64,000 nt of DNA from JASSUD01 sp031963445. GTDB taxonomy: Bacteria > Pseudomonadota > Gammaproteobacteria > Burkholderiales > Burkholderiaceae. Shown here piece after piece: positions 1 to 9,301 of this stretch. Under the pieces are notes generated by a model. That model was given only the letters and a program-made list of their open reading frames with translations. It did not search any database and was not told the origin of the DNA. The translations under genes and the position numbers were made by a program. The DNA lies in the NCBI GenBank assembly GCA_031963445.1, contig JASSUH010000001.1, forward strand, positions 1,054,001 through 1,118,000. Reading direction: 5' to 3'. Each line of letters starts with the position of its first letter. The stretch's first letter is position 1.

Positions 1-1
1 C

Positions 2-1867
2 AAAACCATCGATGACCCTGCTGCGTTACGCCAGCTTAAGCGTAGTGATCTAGTACAGCTGAGCGAAGAATTACGTGCTTTTCTGCTAGAAAGTGTTTCG
101 CAGACGGGCGGACATTTGTCATCGAATCTGGGGACGGTCGAATTGACGGTAGCGTTGCACTACGTTTTTGATACGCCCTGGGATCGTATTGTTTGGGATG
201 TCGGCCATCAAACTTATGCGCATAAAATTTTGACGGGCCGCCGTGCTGCGATGTCGACTCTGCGGCAGCATAGTGGTATTTCAGGCTTTCCTCGCCGGGT
301 TGAGTCTAGCTACGATGCTTTTGGGACTGCGCATTCAAGCACCTCGATTTCTGCCGCTTTGGGGATGGCGCTGGCGAGCCGTTTGAAAGGTGAAGCACGC
401 TATTCAATTGCGGTGATTGGCGATGGCGCCATGACTGCTGGTATGGCCTTTGAAGCCATGAATAATGCAGGGGTATGCGATGACCTGCCGCTATTGGTGA
501 TTTTGAACGACAACGATATGTCGATCTCGCCGCCGGTCGGTGCATTAAATCGTTATTTGGCACGTTTGCTATCTGGCAGCTTTTACGCCCAAGCAAAACA
601 AAAAGTGCGGCGCTTCCTGTCAGCAGCGCCTCCAGTGCTTGAGCTAGCGCAGCGTTTGGCCGAGCATGCGAAAGGAATCGTTACACCCGCTACCTTATTT
701 GAAGAGTTCGGTTTTAATTATATTGGCCCGATTGATGGGCACGATCTTGACTCGCTCATTCCCACCTTACAAAACATTAAAGAGCTGAAAGGCCCTCAGT
801 TCTTGCATATCATCACCCAAAAAGGGTATGGCTATAAACTTGCTGAAGCCGATCCAGTGCTCTATCACGGCCCTGGTAAATTTAATCCAGCAGAAGGAAT
901 CAAACCCAGTAAGGCACCAAGCAAAACTTATACACAGATATTTGGCGAATGGCTATGCGATGCCGCGGCGCTTGACGCTCGTGTGGTGGGGATAACACCC
1001 GCGATGCGTGAAGGTTCTGGTTTAGTTGAATTTGAGCAGCGCTTTCCAGATCGTTATTTTGATGTGGGTATTGCTGAGCAACATGCGGTTACTTTTGCGG
1101 CTGGCTTGGCGGCTGAGGGTTTGCGTCCGGTTGTGGCGATTTATTCAACCTTCTTGCAGCGCGCTTATGATCAGTTGATTCATGATGTCGCTTTGCAAAA
1201 TTTGCCAGTGGTGTTTGCGCTTGACCGCGCAGGTTTGGTGGGGGCTGATGGGGCGACCCATGCTGGTGCTTATGATTTAGCCTTTCTGCGCTGTATTCCA
1301 AATATGACGGTGATGGCAGCCTCTGATGAAAACGAATGCCGGCAGATGCTCTACACCGCGCTACAACAACCTGGCCCTGCAGCCGTGCGTTATGCGCGAG
1401 GGGTTGGACCGGGTGTGCCTGTGGTTCAGGCATTCACTGAGATACCGCTAGGTAAAGGTGAAATTCGGCGCAAAGCTGCGCCAGTGACTGCGCATGCAGC
1501 GCCTCGCAAGCGCGTTGCTATCTTGGCCTTCGGCACGATGGTTGCGCCTGGCTTAGTCGCTGCCGAAGAGCTTGAGGCAACGCTTGCTAATATGCGTTTT
1601 GTGAAACCCCTCGATGATGCTTTGGTAGGTGAACTCGCGCAAACGCACGACGTACTTGTCACCCTTGAAGAAGGTTGCGTGATGGGAGGCGCGGGTTCAG
1701 CCTGTGTGGAAAGCTTGCTTGGCAGTGGCTTTACTTGTCCCGTATTACAATTGGGGCTACCTGATCATTTTATTGATCATGGCGATACAGCGAAGTTGCT
1801 TGCTGAGTGTGGGCTTGATAGTGAGGGAATTGTCCGAACCATTAGAGCTTTTCTAGCAACCTTGTAA
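2..1867 (+). CDS. dxs: 1-deoxy-D-xylulose-5-phosphate synthase, 5' end outside window
   Basis: Thiamine-diphosphate enzyme that condenses pyruvate and glyceraldehyde 3-phosphate to DXP, the first step of the MEP isoprenoid pathway and a precursor step for thiamine and pyridoxal. The frame is open from base 2 (KTIDDPAALRQL...), so only about five N-terminal residues are missing compared with Burkholderia homologues. Visible motifs are GGHLSSNLGTVEL and DVGHQTYAHKILTGR near the N-terminus, the ThDP/Mg motif GDGAMTAG with its following NNAG around base 420, and the transketolase-type catalytic glutamate in VGIAEQHAV around base 1070. The C-terminal transketolase domain is complete. It is followed after a hairpin by folE2, the order expected in Burkholderia. 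Confidence 0.97.
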   Translation, partial: KTIDDPAALRQLKRSDLVQLSEELRAFLLESVSQTGGHLSSNLGTVELTVALHYVFDTPWDRIVWDVGHQTYAHKILTGRRAAMSTLRQHSGISGFPRRVESSYDAFGTAHSSTSISAALGMALASRLKGEARYSIAVIGDGAMTAGMAFEAMNNAGVCDDLPLLVILNDNDMSISPPVGALNRYLARLLSGSFYAQAKQKVRRFLSAAPPVLELAQRLAEHAKGIVTPATLFEEFGFNYIGPIDGHDLDSLIPTLQNIKELKGPQFLHIITQKGYGYKLAEADPVLYHGPGKFNPAEGIKPSKAPSKTYTQIFGEWLCDAAALDARVVGITPAMREGSGLVEFEQRFPDRYFDVGIAEQHAVTFAAGLAAEGLRPVVAIYSTFLQRAYDQLIHDVALQNLPVVFALDRAGLVGADGATHAGAYDLAFLRCIPNMTVMAASDENECRQMLYTALQQPGPAAVRYARGVGPGVPVVQAFTEIPLGKGEIRRKAAPVTAHAAPRKRVAILAFGTMVAPGLVAAEELEATLANMRFVKPLDDALVGELAQTHDVLVTLEEGCVMGGAGSACVESLLGSGFTCPVLQLGLPDHFIDHGDTAKLLAECGLDSEGIVRTIRAFLATL

Positions 1868-1904
1868 AAAATTGGCTCAGCGAGTTGCTGTGATGCTCGC
1901 GTAA

Positions 1905-1951
1905 AAGAACCTCTGCATAACTCCTTTGAGCGGCAATATGCAGAGGTTCTT
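1905..1951. terminator. perfect 15-bp inverted repeat after dxs
   Basis: Arms at 1905-1919 (AAGAACCTCTGCATA) and 1937-1951 are exact reverse complements around a 17-nt loop. It lies 40 bp after the dxs stop and could terminate dxs transcription. There is no clear T-run after the right arm, so intrinsic termination is only a possibility. Confidence 0.5.
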
Positions 1952-2004
1952 CAATAGAGTAGTTGAATAGCTTTTTGAGAGACCTTCATGGGTCAAAAAT
2001 TTTA

Positions 2005-2817
2005 ATGACTGCAAATAATCTTGATTCTACGATGCCGGATGTGCAAGACACCGTTGATCTTCGGCAAATTCCAATACAACGTGTAGGCGTGCGAGCGGTA
2101 CGTTACCCGCTCTCAGTGGGTATCGCTAATCGTCCGACGCAGCCGACTACGGGTGTTTTTAATATGGATGTGGCGCTATCTGCGACCAAAAAAGGCGCAC
2201 ATATGTCGCGCTTTATCGCGCTGCTTGAGGAGACAACCGGGCCGTTTAACCTCACTAGCTTTCGTACCATGCTTAAGCAAATGTTGCAGAAGCTCGAAGC
2301 AACAGCAGGTCGTATCGAAGTCAGCTTTCCTTATTTCATCAATAAAACTGCGCCTATTTCTAAGGTGCAGAGCCTTATGGACTACCAAGTCACGCTAACG
2401 GGCGAAGCGCAAGCAGAGGGAGTACGGGTCTTTTTGAAAGTGCAAGTGCCGGTGACAAGTCTATGCCCTTGCTCGAAGAAAATTTCACAGTATGGCGCGC
2501 ATAATCAACGCTCAATTGTGACGATTGATGCTGAAATTAATGGCGAAATTTCTATTGAAGAATTAGTGCGTATGGCTGAGGAAGAAGCCTCTTGCGAGTT
2601 GTGGGGTGTATTAAAACGGCCTGATGAAAAATTTGTGACCGAGTACGCTTACGATAATCCCAAATTCGTTGAAGACTTGGTGCGAGATGTAGCAGGCCGA
2701 CTCAATCAAGATGAGCGGATTATTGCGTACGTATTGGAAGCCGAGAATTTTGAGTCAATTCACAATCACAGTGCCTATGCATTGATTCAACGTGACAAAC
2801 GTTTAGAACTTATTTAG
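2005..2817 (+). CDS. folE2: GTP cyclohydrolase I type 2 (FolE2/MptA family)
   Basis: Converts GTP to 7,8-dihydroneopterin triphosphate, entering folate (and queuosine-type) biosynthesis. This is the metal-flexible isozyme unrelated in sequence to FolE. About 270 aa, with the family start MPDVQDTVDLRQIPIQRVGV, the CPCSKKIS motif carrying the metal-binding cysteine and the following GAHNQRS segment. The open frame extends upstream to 1963, but ATG 2005 (MTANNLD) best matches family length; its Shine-Dalgarno is weak. The last codons (LELI-stop) already lie inside a dispersed palindromic element (2805-2907), so the TAG stop is supplied by the repeat end. Confidence 0.95.
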   Translation: MTANNLDSTMPDVQDTVDLRQIPIQRVGVRAVRYPLSVGIANRPTQPTTGVFNMDVALSATKKGAHMSRFIALLEETTGPFNLTSFRTMLKQMLQKLEATAGRIEVSFPYFINKTAPISKVQSLMDYQVTLTGEAQAEGVRVFLKVQVPVTSLCPCSKKISQYGAHNQRSIVTIDAEINGEISIEELVRMAEEEASCELWGVLKRPDEKFVTEYAYDNPKFVEDLVRDVAGRLNQDERIIAYVLEAENFESIHNHSAYALIQRDKRLELI

Positions 2818-2907
2818 GACCTCCCTGGCGCCCTTGCGCCGCCTTGCCGTACGGTTTGTACTGTCTGCGGCGGCGCAAGACCACCAGGAAGGCCCTAAAC
2901 AAGTTCT
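2805..2907. repeat. dispersed palindromic element family A, copy 1
   Basis: Imperfect palindrome: left end AGAACTTATTTAGG pairs with right end CCTAAACAAGTTCT, the inner arms CCCTTGCGCCGCC and GGCGGCGCAAG pair, and the centre reads CCTTGCCGTAC...GTACTGTCTGCGG. The same sequence recurs at 4762, 13540, 22771, three times at 31057-31380, and at 46235. It begins inside the last codons of folE2. The strong potential stem-loop could end transcription or stabilise RNA. Confidence 0.9.
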
Positions 2908-3038
2908 TAGAGCCTGTTCATAATCTCAAAGAAGAGAGAAGAGGTGAGATGTTATCGGCAGTCATGTTGGGGTGACTCATTTAATTAAATACGGAACCCC
3001 AACACAACCCACTTTTGAAGATCCTCAACAAGCTCTTA
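2907..3038. repeat. dispersed palindromic element family B, copy 1
   Basis: Starts TTAGAGCCTGTTCATAATCTC directly where the A copy ends and finishes ...AACAAGCTCTTAA. The core contains GTTGGGGTGACTC... and ...GGAACCCCAAC as inverted arms around ATTTAATTAAAT. The right end overlaps the TAA stop of tsaD, which is read from the other strand. An A element and a B element thus fill the whole gap between the convergent folE2 and tsaD. Confidence 0.85.
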
Positions 3039-4067
3039 ATCGGTAGGATTAATGGCGCTTAAATCCCAGCGGGGAAGTACGTTAAAGCCATATTCTTTAA
3101 CGGCTTGCTGGGGCCAACGCTGTAGTCTTAAGGCGCCTGCTAACGCAATCATCGCGCCATTATCTGTACACAGTGCTGGCTCAGGATAGTGCACCTCGAA
3201 TTTATGTCGGTGCGCTGCAGTTTGCAAAGCCTGGCGTAATTGCTGATTGGCGCCAACTCCACCAGCTACCACGAGTCGTTTAAGACCAGTTTGTTTTAGC
3301 GCAAGTAGCGCTTTAGTCACTAACACCTCGCAGACGGCGTCAACAAAACCTCGTGCTAAATCTGCTTTGGCCTGCGCATCCAGTGAAAAATTATGTTTAT
3401 GCAAATACGTTAGTACGGCCGTTTTTAAGCCACTAAAACTAAATTCAAGGGTATTTGAATGCAGCATAGGGCGCGGTAGCACAACTGCGCCAGGTTGTCC
3501 CAGCATAGCTAATTGAGATAGTGCTGGACCGCCTGGATAACCAAGCTCGAGCAGTTTTGCCGTTTTATCAAAAGCTTCGCCTGCTGCATCATCTAATGTT
3601 TCGCCAAGCATTTGATAAGAGCCAACTTCATCAGCGCGCATCAGTTGAGTATGGCCGCCTGAAACGAGTAGGGCGACAAAAGGAAATTCAGGTGCATGAG
3701 CTGATAAGAGGGGGGACAATAAATGCCCTTCCAGATGGTGAATGCCAAGCACAGGTTTATCCCAGGCAAAACCTAGGCTATTGGCAATGCTGGCGCCAAC
3801 CAGAAGTGCGCCAGCAAGTCCTGGCCCTTTGGTAAAGGCGATGGCATCGATTAAATGAGGTGAGACCTCAGCTTGTGTAAGTGCTTGTTCAAGCAAAGGC
3901 AGGATACGGCGAATATGATCGCGTGACGCTAGCTCAGGCACGACACCACCATATGCGCCGTGCATTTCAACTTGTGAATGCAAAGTAGCGCTCAACAAGC
4001 CGCGTTCGCTATCGTAAAGCGCTAATCCAGTTTCATCGCAAGAACTTTCAATGCCAAGAACAAGCAT
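3036..4067 (-). CDS. tsaD: tRNA N6-threonylcarbamoyladenosine transferase subunit TsaD
   Basis: Transfers the threonylcarbamoyl group to A37 of ANN-decoding tRNAs together with TsaB and TsaE; essential in most bacteria. 343 aa from ATG 4067 (MLVLGIESSCDETG), the family N-terminus; the frame continues upstream to 4139 but those residues do not resemble the family. The metal-binding HxxxH motif is seen as HHLEGH, and the ASKHA-type glycine segments (LLVSGGHTQL, VVAGGVGANQQLR) are present. Divergent from rpsU, as in Burkholderia. Its stop codon lies in the right end of a B-type palindrome. Confidence 0.97.
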   Translation of the reverse strand: MLVLGIESSCDETGLALYDSERGLLSATLHSQVEMHGAYGGVVPELASRDHIRRILPLLEQALTQAEVSPHLIDAIAFTKGPGLAGALLVGASIANSLGFAWDKPVLGIHHLEGHLLSPLLSAHAPEFPFVALLVSGGHTQLMRADEVGSYQMLGETLDDAAGEAFDKTAKLLELGYPGGPALSQLAMLGQPGAVVLPRPMLHSNTLEFSFSGLKTAVLTYLHKHNFSLDAQAKADLARGFVDAVCEVLVTKALLALKQTGLKRLVVAGGVGANQQLRQALQTAAHRHKFEVHYPEPALCTDNGAMIALAGALRLQRWPQQAVKEYGFNVLPRWDLSAINPTD

Positions 4068-4316
4068 AGTGAGGGTAACCCATTGCAGCAAAGCCGCCAG
4101 TATAGCAGTACAGCGTTTTATCTCTCGCAGGACTGCCATCCTCTACATAACCTTGTGGCAGCCTGATAAACAACAGCAGTCTCTTTGCTGCAAGAGGTAA
4201 GGCAGAGGCTCATTAGCAACATAAGTTAAATCTGATGTTAAGCTTTTGGTAATTTGTGGCGCAGATATGTTATATTTCCGCCTTTTTGTAATCTATAAAA
4301 TTAGCGTTTTGAGCAC

Positions 4317-4529
4317 ATGACTACTGTCCAAGCCAAGGAAAATGAGCCGTTTGAAGTAATGATGCGGCGTTTCAAGCGTACTATTGAGAAGGGCCGACGC
4401 TTGCAAAAGCTACGCGAGCTTGAGTCTCGCGAGAAGCCAACCACCAAGCGTAAGCGCAAAAAAGCAGCAGCGATGAAGCGACATTTCAAACGTCTGCGCA
4501 GCCAACAGTTGCCGCAAAGACTTTATTAA
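4317..4529 (+). CDS. rpsU: 30S ribosomal protein S21
   Basis: Small basic protein of the 30S subunit, 70 aa, with the conserved start VQAKENEPFEVMMRRFKR and the lysine-rich KRKRKKAAA stretch followed by KRHFKRLRSQ. First gene of the rpsU-dnaG-rpoD macromolecular-synthesis group. In Burkholderia a yqeY (GatB/Yqey) gene usually follows; here a 430-bp gap with an A-type palindrome separates it from dnaG. Confidence 0.97.
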   Translation: MTTVQAKENEPFEVMMRRFKRTIEKGRRLQKLRELESREKPTTKRKRKKAAAMKRHFKRLRSQQLPQRLY

Positions 4530-4961
4530 TTTGAAGCGACTGTTCTCTGAGTGAATCGCTCGTGGACAGTTTCTAAAAATTTGCCAAATCGTATTCACTA
4601 CTGCATAGATAGCGATCTTCCCGCTCGAATATACCTTCAGGCGGGTTTCTGCGTGCACGATAAGAACCTATTTAGGATCATTCTGGTGAGGTGCAACGCC
4701 GCTAGGAAGAGCTAGCAAGTTCTAAGTTTGCCTAAGAGATTACGATCTAAAGGCAGATTTTTAGAACTTGTTTAGACTTTCCCTGCCGCTCTTGCATCGC
4801 CTTCCGTACTAGTTGTGCTGTCTGCGGCGGCGCAAGGCCACCAGAAAAACCCTAAATAAGTTCTAGGATCGAGAAGCGCTATGAAAGGCTGCGTGCTTGC
4901 TTGTTAAGCTGCTCACCTATCTGTTTACTGCTTCCTATTCTTAGTTCTTATCAGGCGGGTA
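4530..4961. other. gap between rpsU and dnaG without a gene
   Basis: I find no coding sequence here on either strand and no residue of a yqeY gene. The only recognisable object is the A-type palindrome at 4762-4865. An AGGCGGG Shine-Dalgarno precedes dnaG at the right edge. Confidence 0.6.
4762..4865. repeat. dispersed palindromic element family A, copy 2
   Basis: TAGAACTTGTTTAG at the left and CTAAATAAGTTCTA at the right are inverted copies, and the central CTGTCTGCGGCGGCGCAAGG block is shared with the other A copies. The left inner arm has diverged (CTCTTGCATCGCC), so this is an older or decayed copy. Lies between rpsU and dnaG. Confidence 0.85.
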
Positions 4962-6815
4962 ATGAGAATTCCTTCCGCTTTTTTGCAGGATTTGCTTAAC
5001 CGCATCGATATTATCGAGGTGGTGGGCCGTCACGTGCAGCTTAAAAAGCGGGGAGCGAATTTTTTGGGCTTGTGTCCTTTTCACAATGAAAAGAGCCCAT
5101 CGTTTACCGTTAGTGCGCATAAGCAGTTTTACCATTGCTTCGGATGCGGTGCGCATGGCACGGCGATTAGCTTCTTAATGGAGCACGCTGGCCTGAGCTT
5201 TCTAGACACAGTGAATGAGCTTGCGCAATCGGTCGGTTTAACGGTGCCGCGTGAGGTCTCCGATAAGCAAATTAATAGCGATATTAATCGTAGCGCTCGA
5301 GCGAGTACGGAGATTGCAGGCAAGTTAGTAGAAGTATTGCAACGAGCTTGTGAGTATTACCGTAAACAGCTACGTGAAACTGAATCTGCAATTGCTTATT
5401 TAAAAAAGCGTGGTTTAACTGGGGAAATTGCAGCGCGCTTTGGCTTAGGTTATGCGCCGCGTGGCTGGCAAAATCTACAAGCCGCTTTCCCTAATTATGC
5501 TGAGCCTGCGCTGATCCAAGCTGGCCTTGTCATTTCAAGCGAAAAGACGGAAGGGCGCAACCAGCGCCATTATGATCGCTTCCGTGAGCGCATCATGTTT
5601 CCGATCCGCAATGTGCGTGGTCAAGTGATTGGTTTTGGTGGCCGCGTGCTCGAGGGTGGTGAACCGAAATATTTGAATTCTCCAGAAACGCCCCTATTTA
5701 ATAAAAGTAACGAGTTATACGGACTGTTTGAAGCGCGTAGTGCGATTCGTGAAAAAGGCTATGCATTGGTAGTGGAAGGCTATCTGGATGTAGTGGCGCT
5801 AGCTCAGTTAGGTTTTCCTAACGCAGTAGCGACACTGGGTACAGCGTGCACTCCTCAACATGTACGTATTTTGCTGCGCCATACAGATACGCTGATTTTT
5901 AGTTTTGATGGTGATGCAGCAGGGCAGCGCGCAGCGCGGCGAGCACTTGAAAATTGCTTGCCTTATGCCGCAGACAATCGCGTGATCCGCTTTTTGTTTT
6001 TGCCTGCTGAGCATGACCCAGATAGCTATATCCGTGAATACGGCGCGCCGGCGTTCGCTCAACAAGTCGAAGCTGCGCTGCCGTTATCGCAACTGCTATT
6101 AAAGGAAATATTGTCAAATAAAGCACTTGAACAGCCAGAGGGGCGTGCTAGGGCTTTATTTGATGCACAGCCGCTACTACAAGCTTTGCCAGACAATGCA
6201 TTGCGTGTGCAGATTGTGCAAATGCTGAGCACTCGGCTTAACTCGCCAGTAGCTGAAATTGCAGCGCTGTGTAAGCTTGAATCGACTCGTTCTACCGTGC
6301 GCGTTATGTATCCGCGTAATGAACGACCACAAGTGACAGGCAATGAACAGCGTGCACTGCGTAATTTAATTGCTTATCCGCGCATTGCTGGCACGCTTAA
6401 TGAAGCAGAAATTAACACGCTGGTGAGCGCAACACAATCACATCATTTATTTCGTGAAGTGTTAGCGCAGGCAGAGACGTTGGGTGAAGCGACTGACTTT
6501 AAAGTGCTTTCAGATTTACTCAGAAATTCTACGCATGCGCCAGCTTATGAAGAGATCTTTCGAGAAATCCTAACTTACGATGAAAACGTGCGGGATTTGT
6601 TGCTTGATGATGCTGAAGCAGCGGGTGAGATTGAAAGACGTCAGCAACAGGAAAGTTTAGCGGGCGAAGAATTACGTGACGCCATCCTGAAGCTTAGACA
6701 GCGCACCTTACGCGAACGTTGTGCGCATTTATCTAGCCGGCCAACTTTAAATGCAGAAGAGACGGCTGAATTAGTAGAACTGCTGCGTCAGACAGCAGTG
6801 TTAAAAAATAGGTAG
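4962..6815 (+). CDS. dnaG: DNA primase
   Basis: Synthesises RNA primers at the replication fork and interacts with DnaB helicase. 617 aa. The N-terminal CHC2 zinc finger has ligands Cys38, His41, Cys59 and Cys62 (CPFH...CFGC). The TOPRIM core shows the catalytic glutamate in VVEGYLDVVAL (about residue 270) and the metal-binding FSFDGDAAGQRAA (about residue 315). The C-terminal helicase-binding part is divergent, as usual. ATG 4962 has AGGCGGG just upstream. Confidence 0.98.
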   Translation: MRIPSAFLQDLLNRIDIIEVVGRHVQLKKRGANFLGLCPFHNEKSPSFTVSAHKQFYHCFGCGAHGTAISFLMEHAGLSFLDTVNELAQSVGLTVPREVSDKQINSDINRSARASTEIAGKLVEVLQRACEYYRKQLRETESAIAYLKKRGLTGEIAARFGLGYAPRGWQNLQAAFPNYAEPALIQAGLVISSEKTEGRNQRHYDRFRERIMFPIRNVRGQVIGFGGRVLEGGEPKYLNSPETPLFNKSNELYGLFEARSAIREKGYALVVEGYLDVVALAQLGFPNAVATLGTACTPQHVRILLRHTDTLIFSFDGDAAGQRAARRALENCLPYAADNRVIRFLFLPAEHDPDSYIREYGAPAFAQQVEAALPLSQLLLKEILSNKALEQPEGRARALFDAQPLLQALPDNALRVQIVQMLSTRLNSPVAEIAALCKLESTRSTVRVMYPRNERPQVTGNEQRALRNLIAYPRIAGTLNEAEINTLVSATQSHHLFREVLAQAETLGEATDFKVLSDLLRNSTHAPAYEEIFREILTYDENVRDLLLDDAEAAGEIERRQQQESLAGEELRDAILKLRQRTLRERCAHLSSRPTLNAEETAELVELLRQTAVLKNR

Positions 6816-6949
6816 TTTGCCTGGGATTCACAGGCGGAAAGGGTAGGGGGCAAAAGGCGGTCAATCTGCGCACAGCTCCCGGTGGAAAAGAAGGGTGCTG
6901 CTATAACCGAGTGTTTTTAGCGGCCTGTTTTTAGCGAGATGAGATTGCA

Positions 6950-9160
6950 ATGGCGAAAACGACGAGCGTAAAAGTGACGAATGACAAAGCTTCAGCGGAA
7001 CGGAAAAAATCCGTATCTCCAGCTAAGGTTGATCAGCCCGAGAAAAAGCCCAAGATAATTAAGGTGATCAAAGCTAACGCTGCGAAACAGGCTGTAACTG
7101 AAAAAAGCGCAAGCAAGCCCGCTGTTAAAGTAGCGGCTGAGCCTGTAGAGAAAGAGGTATTGGCAGACGAGGCCCCTCAAACTAAAAAAATATCTGCTAA
7201 AGCTGAAAAAATTAAAGTACGTGATCGCCGCGCTAAAGAAAAAGCGTTGCTAAAAGATGCGTTCGCTTCACGTCAGCCCGGTACCGCTGAAGAGCTGGAA
7301 GACCGGCGCGCCAAACTGCGTTCGTTAATTAAATTTGGTAAGGAACGAGGCTTCCTAACTTACGCTGAAATTAACGATCACTTACCTGACGACCTGGCTG
7401 AATCTGATGCTATGGATAACATCGTCAGCACGTTTAGTGACATGGGGATTGCTGTCTATGAGCGTGCTCCCGATGTAGAAACGCTGCTGCTTAGCGAAAA
7501 TGCGCCAGCGGTCGCGAGCGATGATGAAGCTGAAGAAGAAGCCGAAGTGGCGCTTTCAAGTGTCGACTCAGAATTTGGTCGCACGACGGACCCAGTGCGT
7601 ATGTATATGCGCGAAATGGGCACGATTGAATTGCTGACACGCGAAGGTGAAATCGAAATCGCTAAGCGTATCGAGGGAGGCTTGAAAGATATGATTCAAG
7701 CTATCTCTGCATGCCCGATGACGATCGCTGAAATTTTAGCGATGTCAGGACGTGTCGTTAGCGGTGAAACGCGTATTGATGAATTGGTCGATGGTTTAAT
7801 AGACGAAGAGACCGAAACGGTAGAAGCCCTGTCTGATGCGGATGAAGATGACACCGATATAGACGAAGACGAGAGTGATGATGAAAGCGGCGAAGATGAT
7901 GAAGAAGAAGATGAGGCCGCTGTCTCTGAGCGAGAGAATGCTGCTCAACTTGAAGCACTAAAACAAGCCGCATTAGTAAAATTTACGCTGATTGGTGAGT
8001 GGTTTGACAAAATGCGTCATGCCTACGAAACCGAAAGCTATCACTCAGCCGCTTATCGGGAAGCGCAACAAGCGATTCAAAATGAACTGATGTCAATTCG
8101 CTTCACTGCACGTAACGTTGAACGACTGTGCGATGCGCTGCGCGCTCAGATGGAAGAAGTGCGAGGGGTTGAGCGGCAGATTGTGAAGATAGTCGTGGAT
8201 AAATGCGGTATGCCACGGGCTGAATTTATTAAACGTTTTGTTGGTCACGAGACCGATCTGGATTGGGCACAACAAATCATTGATGAAGGCCATTCATATA
8301 CCACGATACTCGAGCGCAACCTAGCCGCTGTGCGTGAAGAGCAGCAAAAATTAATCGATGTGCAAGCACGCGTTGTCTTATCGCTAAAAGACCTTAAAGA
8401 AATTAATCGTCAGATGGTGGCGGGCGAATTGAGAGCGCGTAAAGCCAAGCGCGAGATGATCGAAGCCAATTTGCGTTTAGTGATTTCGATTGCGAAAAAA
8501 TATACGAACCGCGGCCTACAATTCCTCGATTTGATCCAAGAAGGCAATATTGGTTTGATGAAAGCGGTAGATAAGTTTGAATATCGCCGCGGCTATAAAT
8601 TCTCGACCTATGCCACTTGGTGGATCCGTCAGGCGATTACGCGCTCGATTGCCGATCAGGCACGTTGTATCCGGATTCCGGTTCATATGATTGAAACGAT
8701 CAATAAAATGAATCGTATTTCTCGCCAGATTCTGCAAGAAACTGGATTAGAGCCAGATGCTGCAACATTGGCTGAGAAGATGGAGATGCCGGAAGACAAA
8801 ATTCGCAAGATCCTAAAAATTGCGAAAGAGCCGATTTCGATGGAAACACCCATTGGCGATGACGATGATTCGCATTTGGGCGATTTTATTGAAGATAGCA
8901 ATACGCTGGCGCCTGATGAAGCAGCCTTCCACTCCAGCATGCGTGAAGTTGTGCGCGATATGCTAGATTCGCTGGTTTGGCGCAAAGCCAAAGTGCTACG
9001 TATGCGCTTTGGAATTGACATGAAATCTGACCGTACCTTGCAACAAGTGGGCGAAGATATGGGTGTGACGCGTGAACGTGTGCGACAAATTGAAGCCAAA
9101 GTGATGCGAGAACTACAAAACCCAAGTCGCTCTGCCAAATTGGCGCCATTTCTTGAGTAG
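6950..9160 (+). CDS. rpoD: RNA polymerase primary sigma factor sigma-70
   Basis: Housekeeping sigma factor. 736 aa, longer than the 613 aa of E. coli because of a lysine/alanine-rich N-terminal extension of about 100 residues and an acidic stretch in the non-conserved region (EDDTDIDEDESDDESGEDD). Regions 2.1-2.4 are intact (NLRLVISIAKKYTNRGLQFL, DKFEYRRGYKFSTYATWWIR), as is the region 4.2 helix-turn-helix (TLQQVGEDMGVTRERVRQIE). Such N-terminal extensions are usual in Burkholderia RpoD. It ends the rpsU-dnaG-rpoD group and is followed by a strong terminator. Confidence 0.98.
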   Translation: MAKTTSVKVTNDKASAERKKSVSPAKVDQPEKKPKIIKVIKANAAKQAVTEKSASKPAVKVAAEPVEKEVLADEAPQTKKISAKAEKIKVRDRRAKEKALLKDAFASRQPGTAEELEDRRAKLRSLIKFGKERGFLTYAEINDHLPDDLAESDAMDNIVSTFSDMGIAVYERAPDVETLLLSENAPAVASDDEAEEEAEVALSSVDSEFGRTTDPVRMYMREMGTIELLTREGEIEIAKRIEGGLKDMIQAISACPMTIAEILAMSGRVVSGETRIDELVDGLIDEETETVEALSDADEDDTDIDEDESDDESGEDDEEEDEAAVSERENAAQLEALKQAALVKFTLIGEWFDKMRHAYETESYHSAAYREAQQAIQNELMSIRFTARNVERLCDALRAQMEEVRGVERQIVKIVVDKCGMPRAEFIKRFVGHETDLDWAQQIIDEGHSYTTILERNLAAVREEQQKLIDVQARVVLSLKDLKEINRQMVAGELRARKAKREMIEANLRLVISIAKKYTNRGLQFLDLIQEGNIGLMKAVDKFEYRRGYKFSTYATWWIRQAITRSIADQARCIRIPVHMIETINKMNRISRQILQETGLEPDAATLAEKMEMPEDKIRKILKIAKEPISMETPIGDDDDSHLGDFIEDSNTLAPDEAAFHSSMREVVRDMLDSLVWRKAKVLRMRFGIDMKSDRTLQQVGEDMGVTRERVRQIEAKVMRELQNPSRSAKLAPFLE

Positions 9161-9175
9161 TCGTTTTTGATAGAT

Positions 9176-9217
9176 AAAAGGCGGTAGCAAGCTTTTAGTT
9201 TGCTACCGCCTTTTGCG
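9176..9217 (+). terminator. rho-independent terminator of rpoD
   Basis: Stem arms 9176-9190 (AAAAGGCGGTAGCAA) and 9200-9214 are exact reverse complements with a 9-nt loop. The right arm ends in TTTT. It starts 15 bp after the rpoD stop. Confidence 0.9.
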
Positions 9218-9237
9218 TTTGATATACAAAGCTATTC

Positions 9238-9280
9238 ATAAAAATAAGTGCTTATCATTTTGATAAGCACTTATTTTTAT
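9238..9280. terminator. 20-bp perfect palindrome, bidirectional terminator
   Basis: Arms 9238-9257 and 9261-9280 are perfect reverse complements (ATAAAAATAAGTGCTTATCA) with a 3-nt loop. The A-rich left and T-rich right flanks suit termination in both directions between convergent rpoD and the lipoprotein gene at 9302-9550. Confidence 0.8.
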
Positions 9281-9301
9281 CTTGTTGCTTCAATAGTATT
9301 C

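Noticed and set aside
8683..9138. 151-codon leftward frame opposite rpoD
   Set aside because: Antisense of sigma regions 3-4, Ser-rich artefact.
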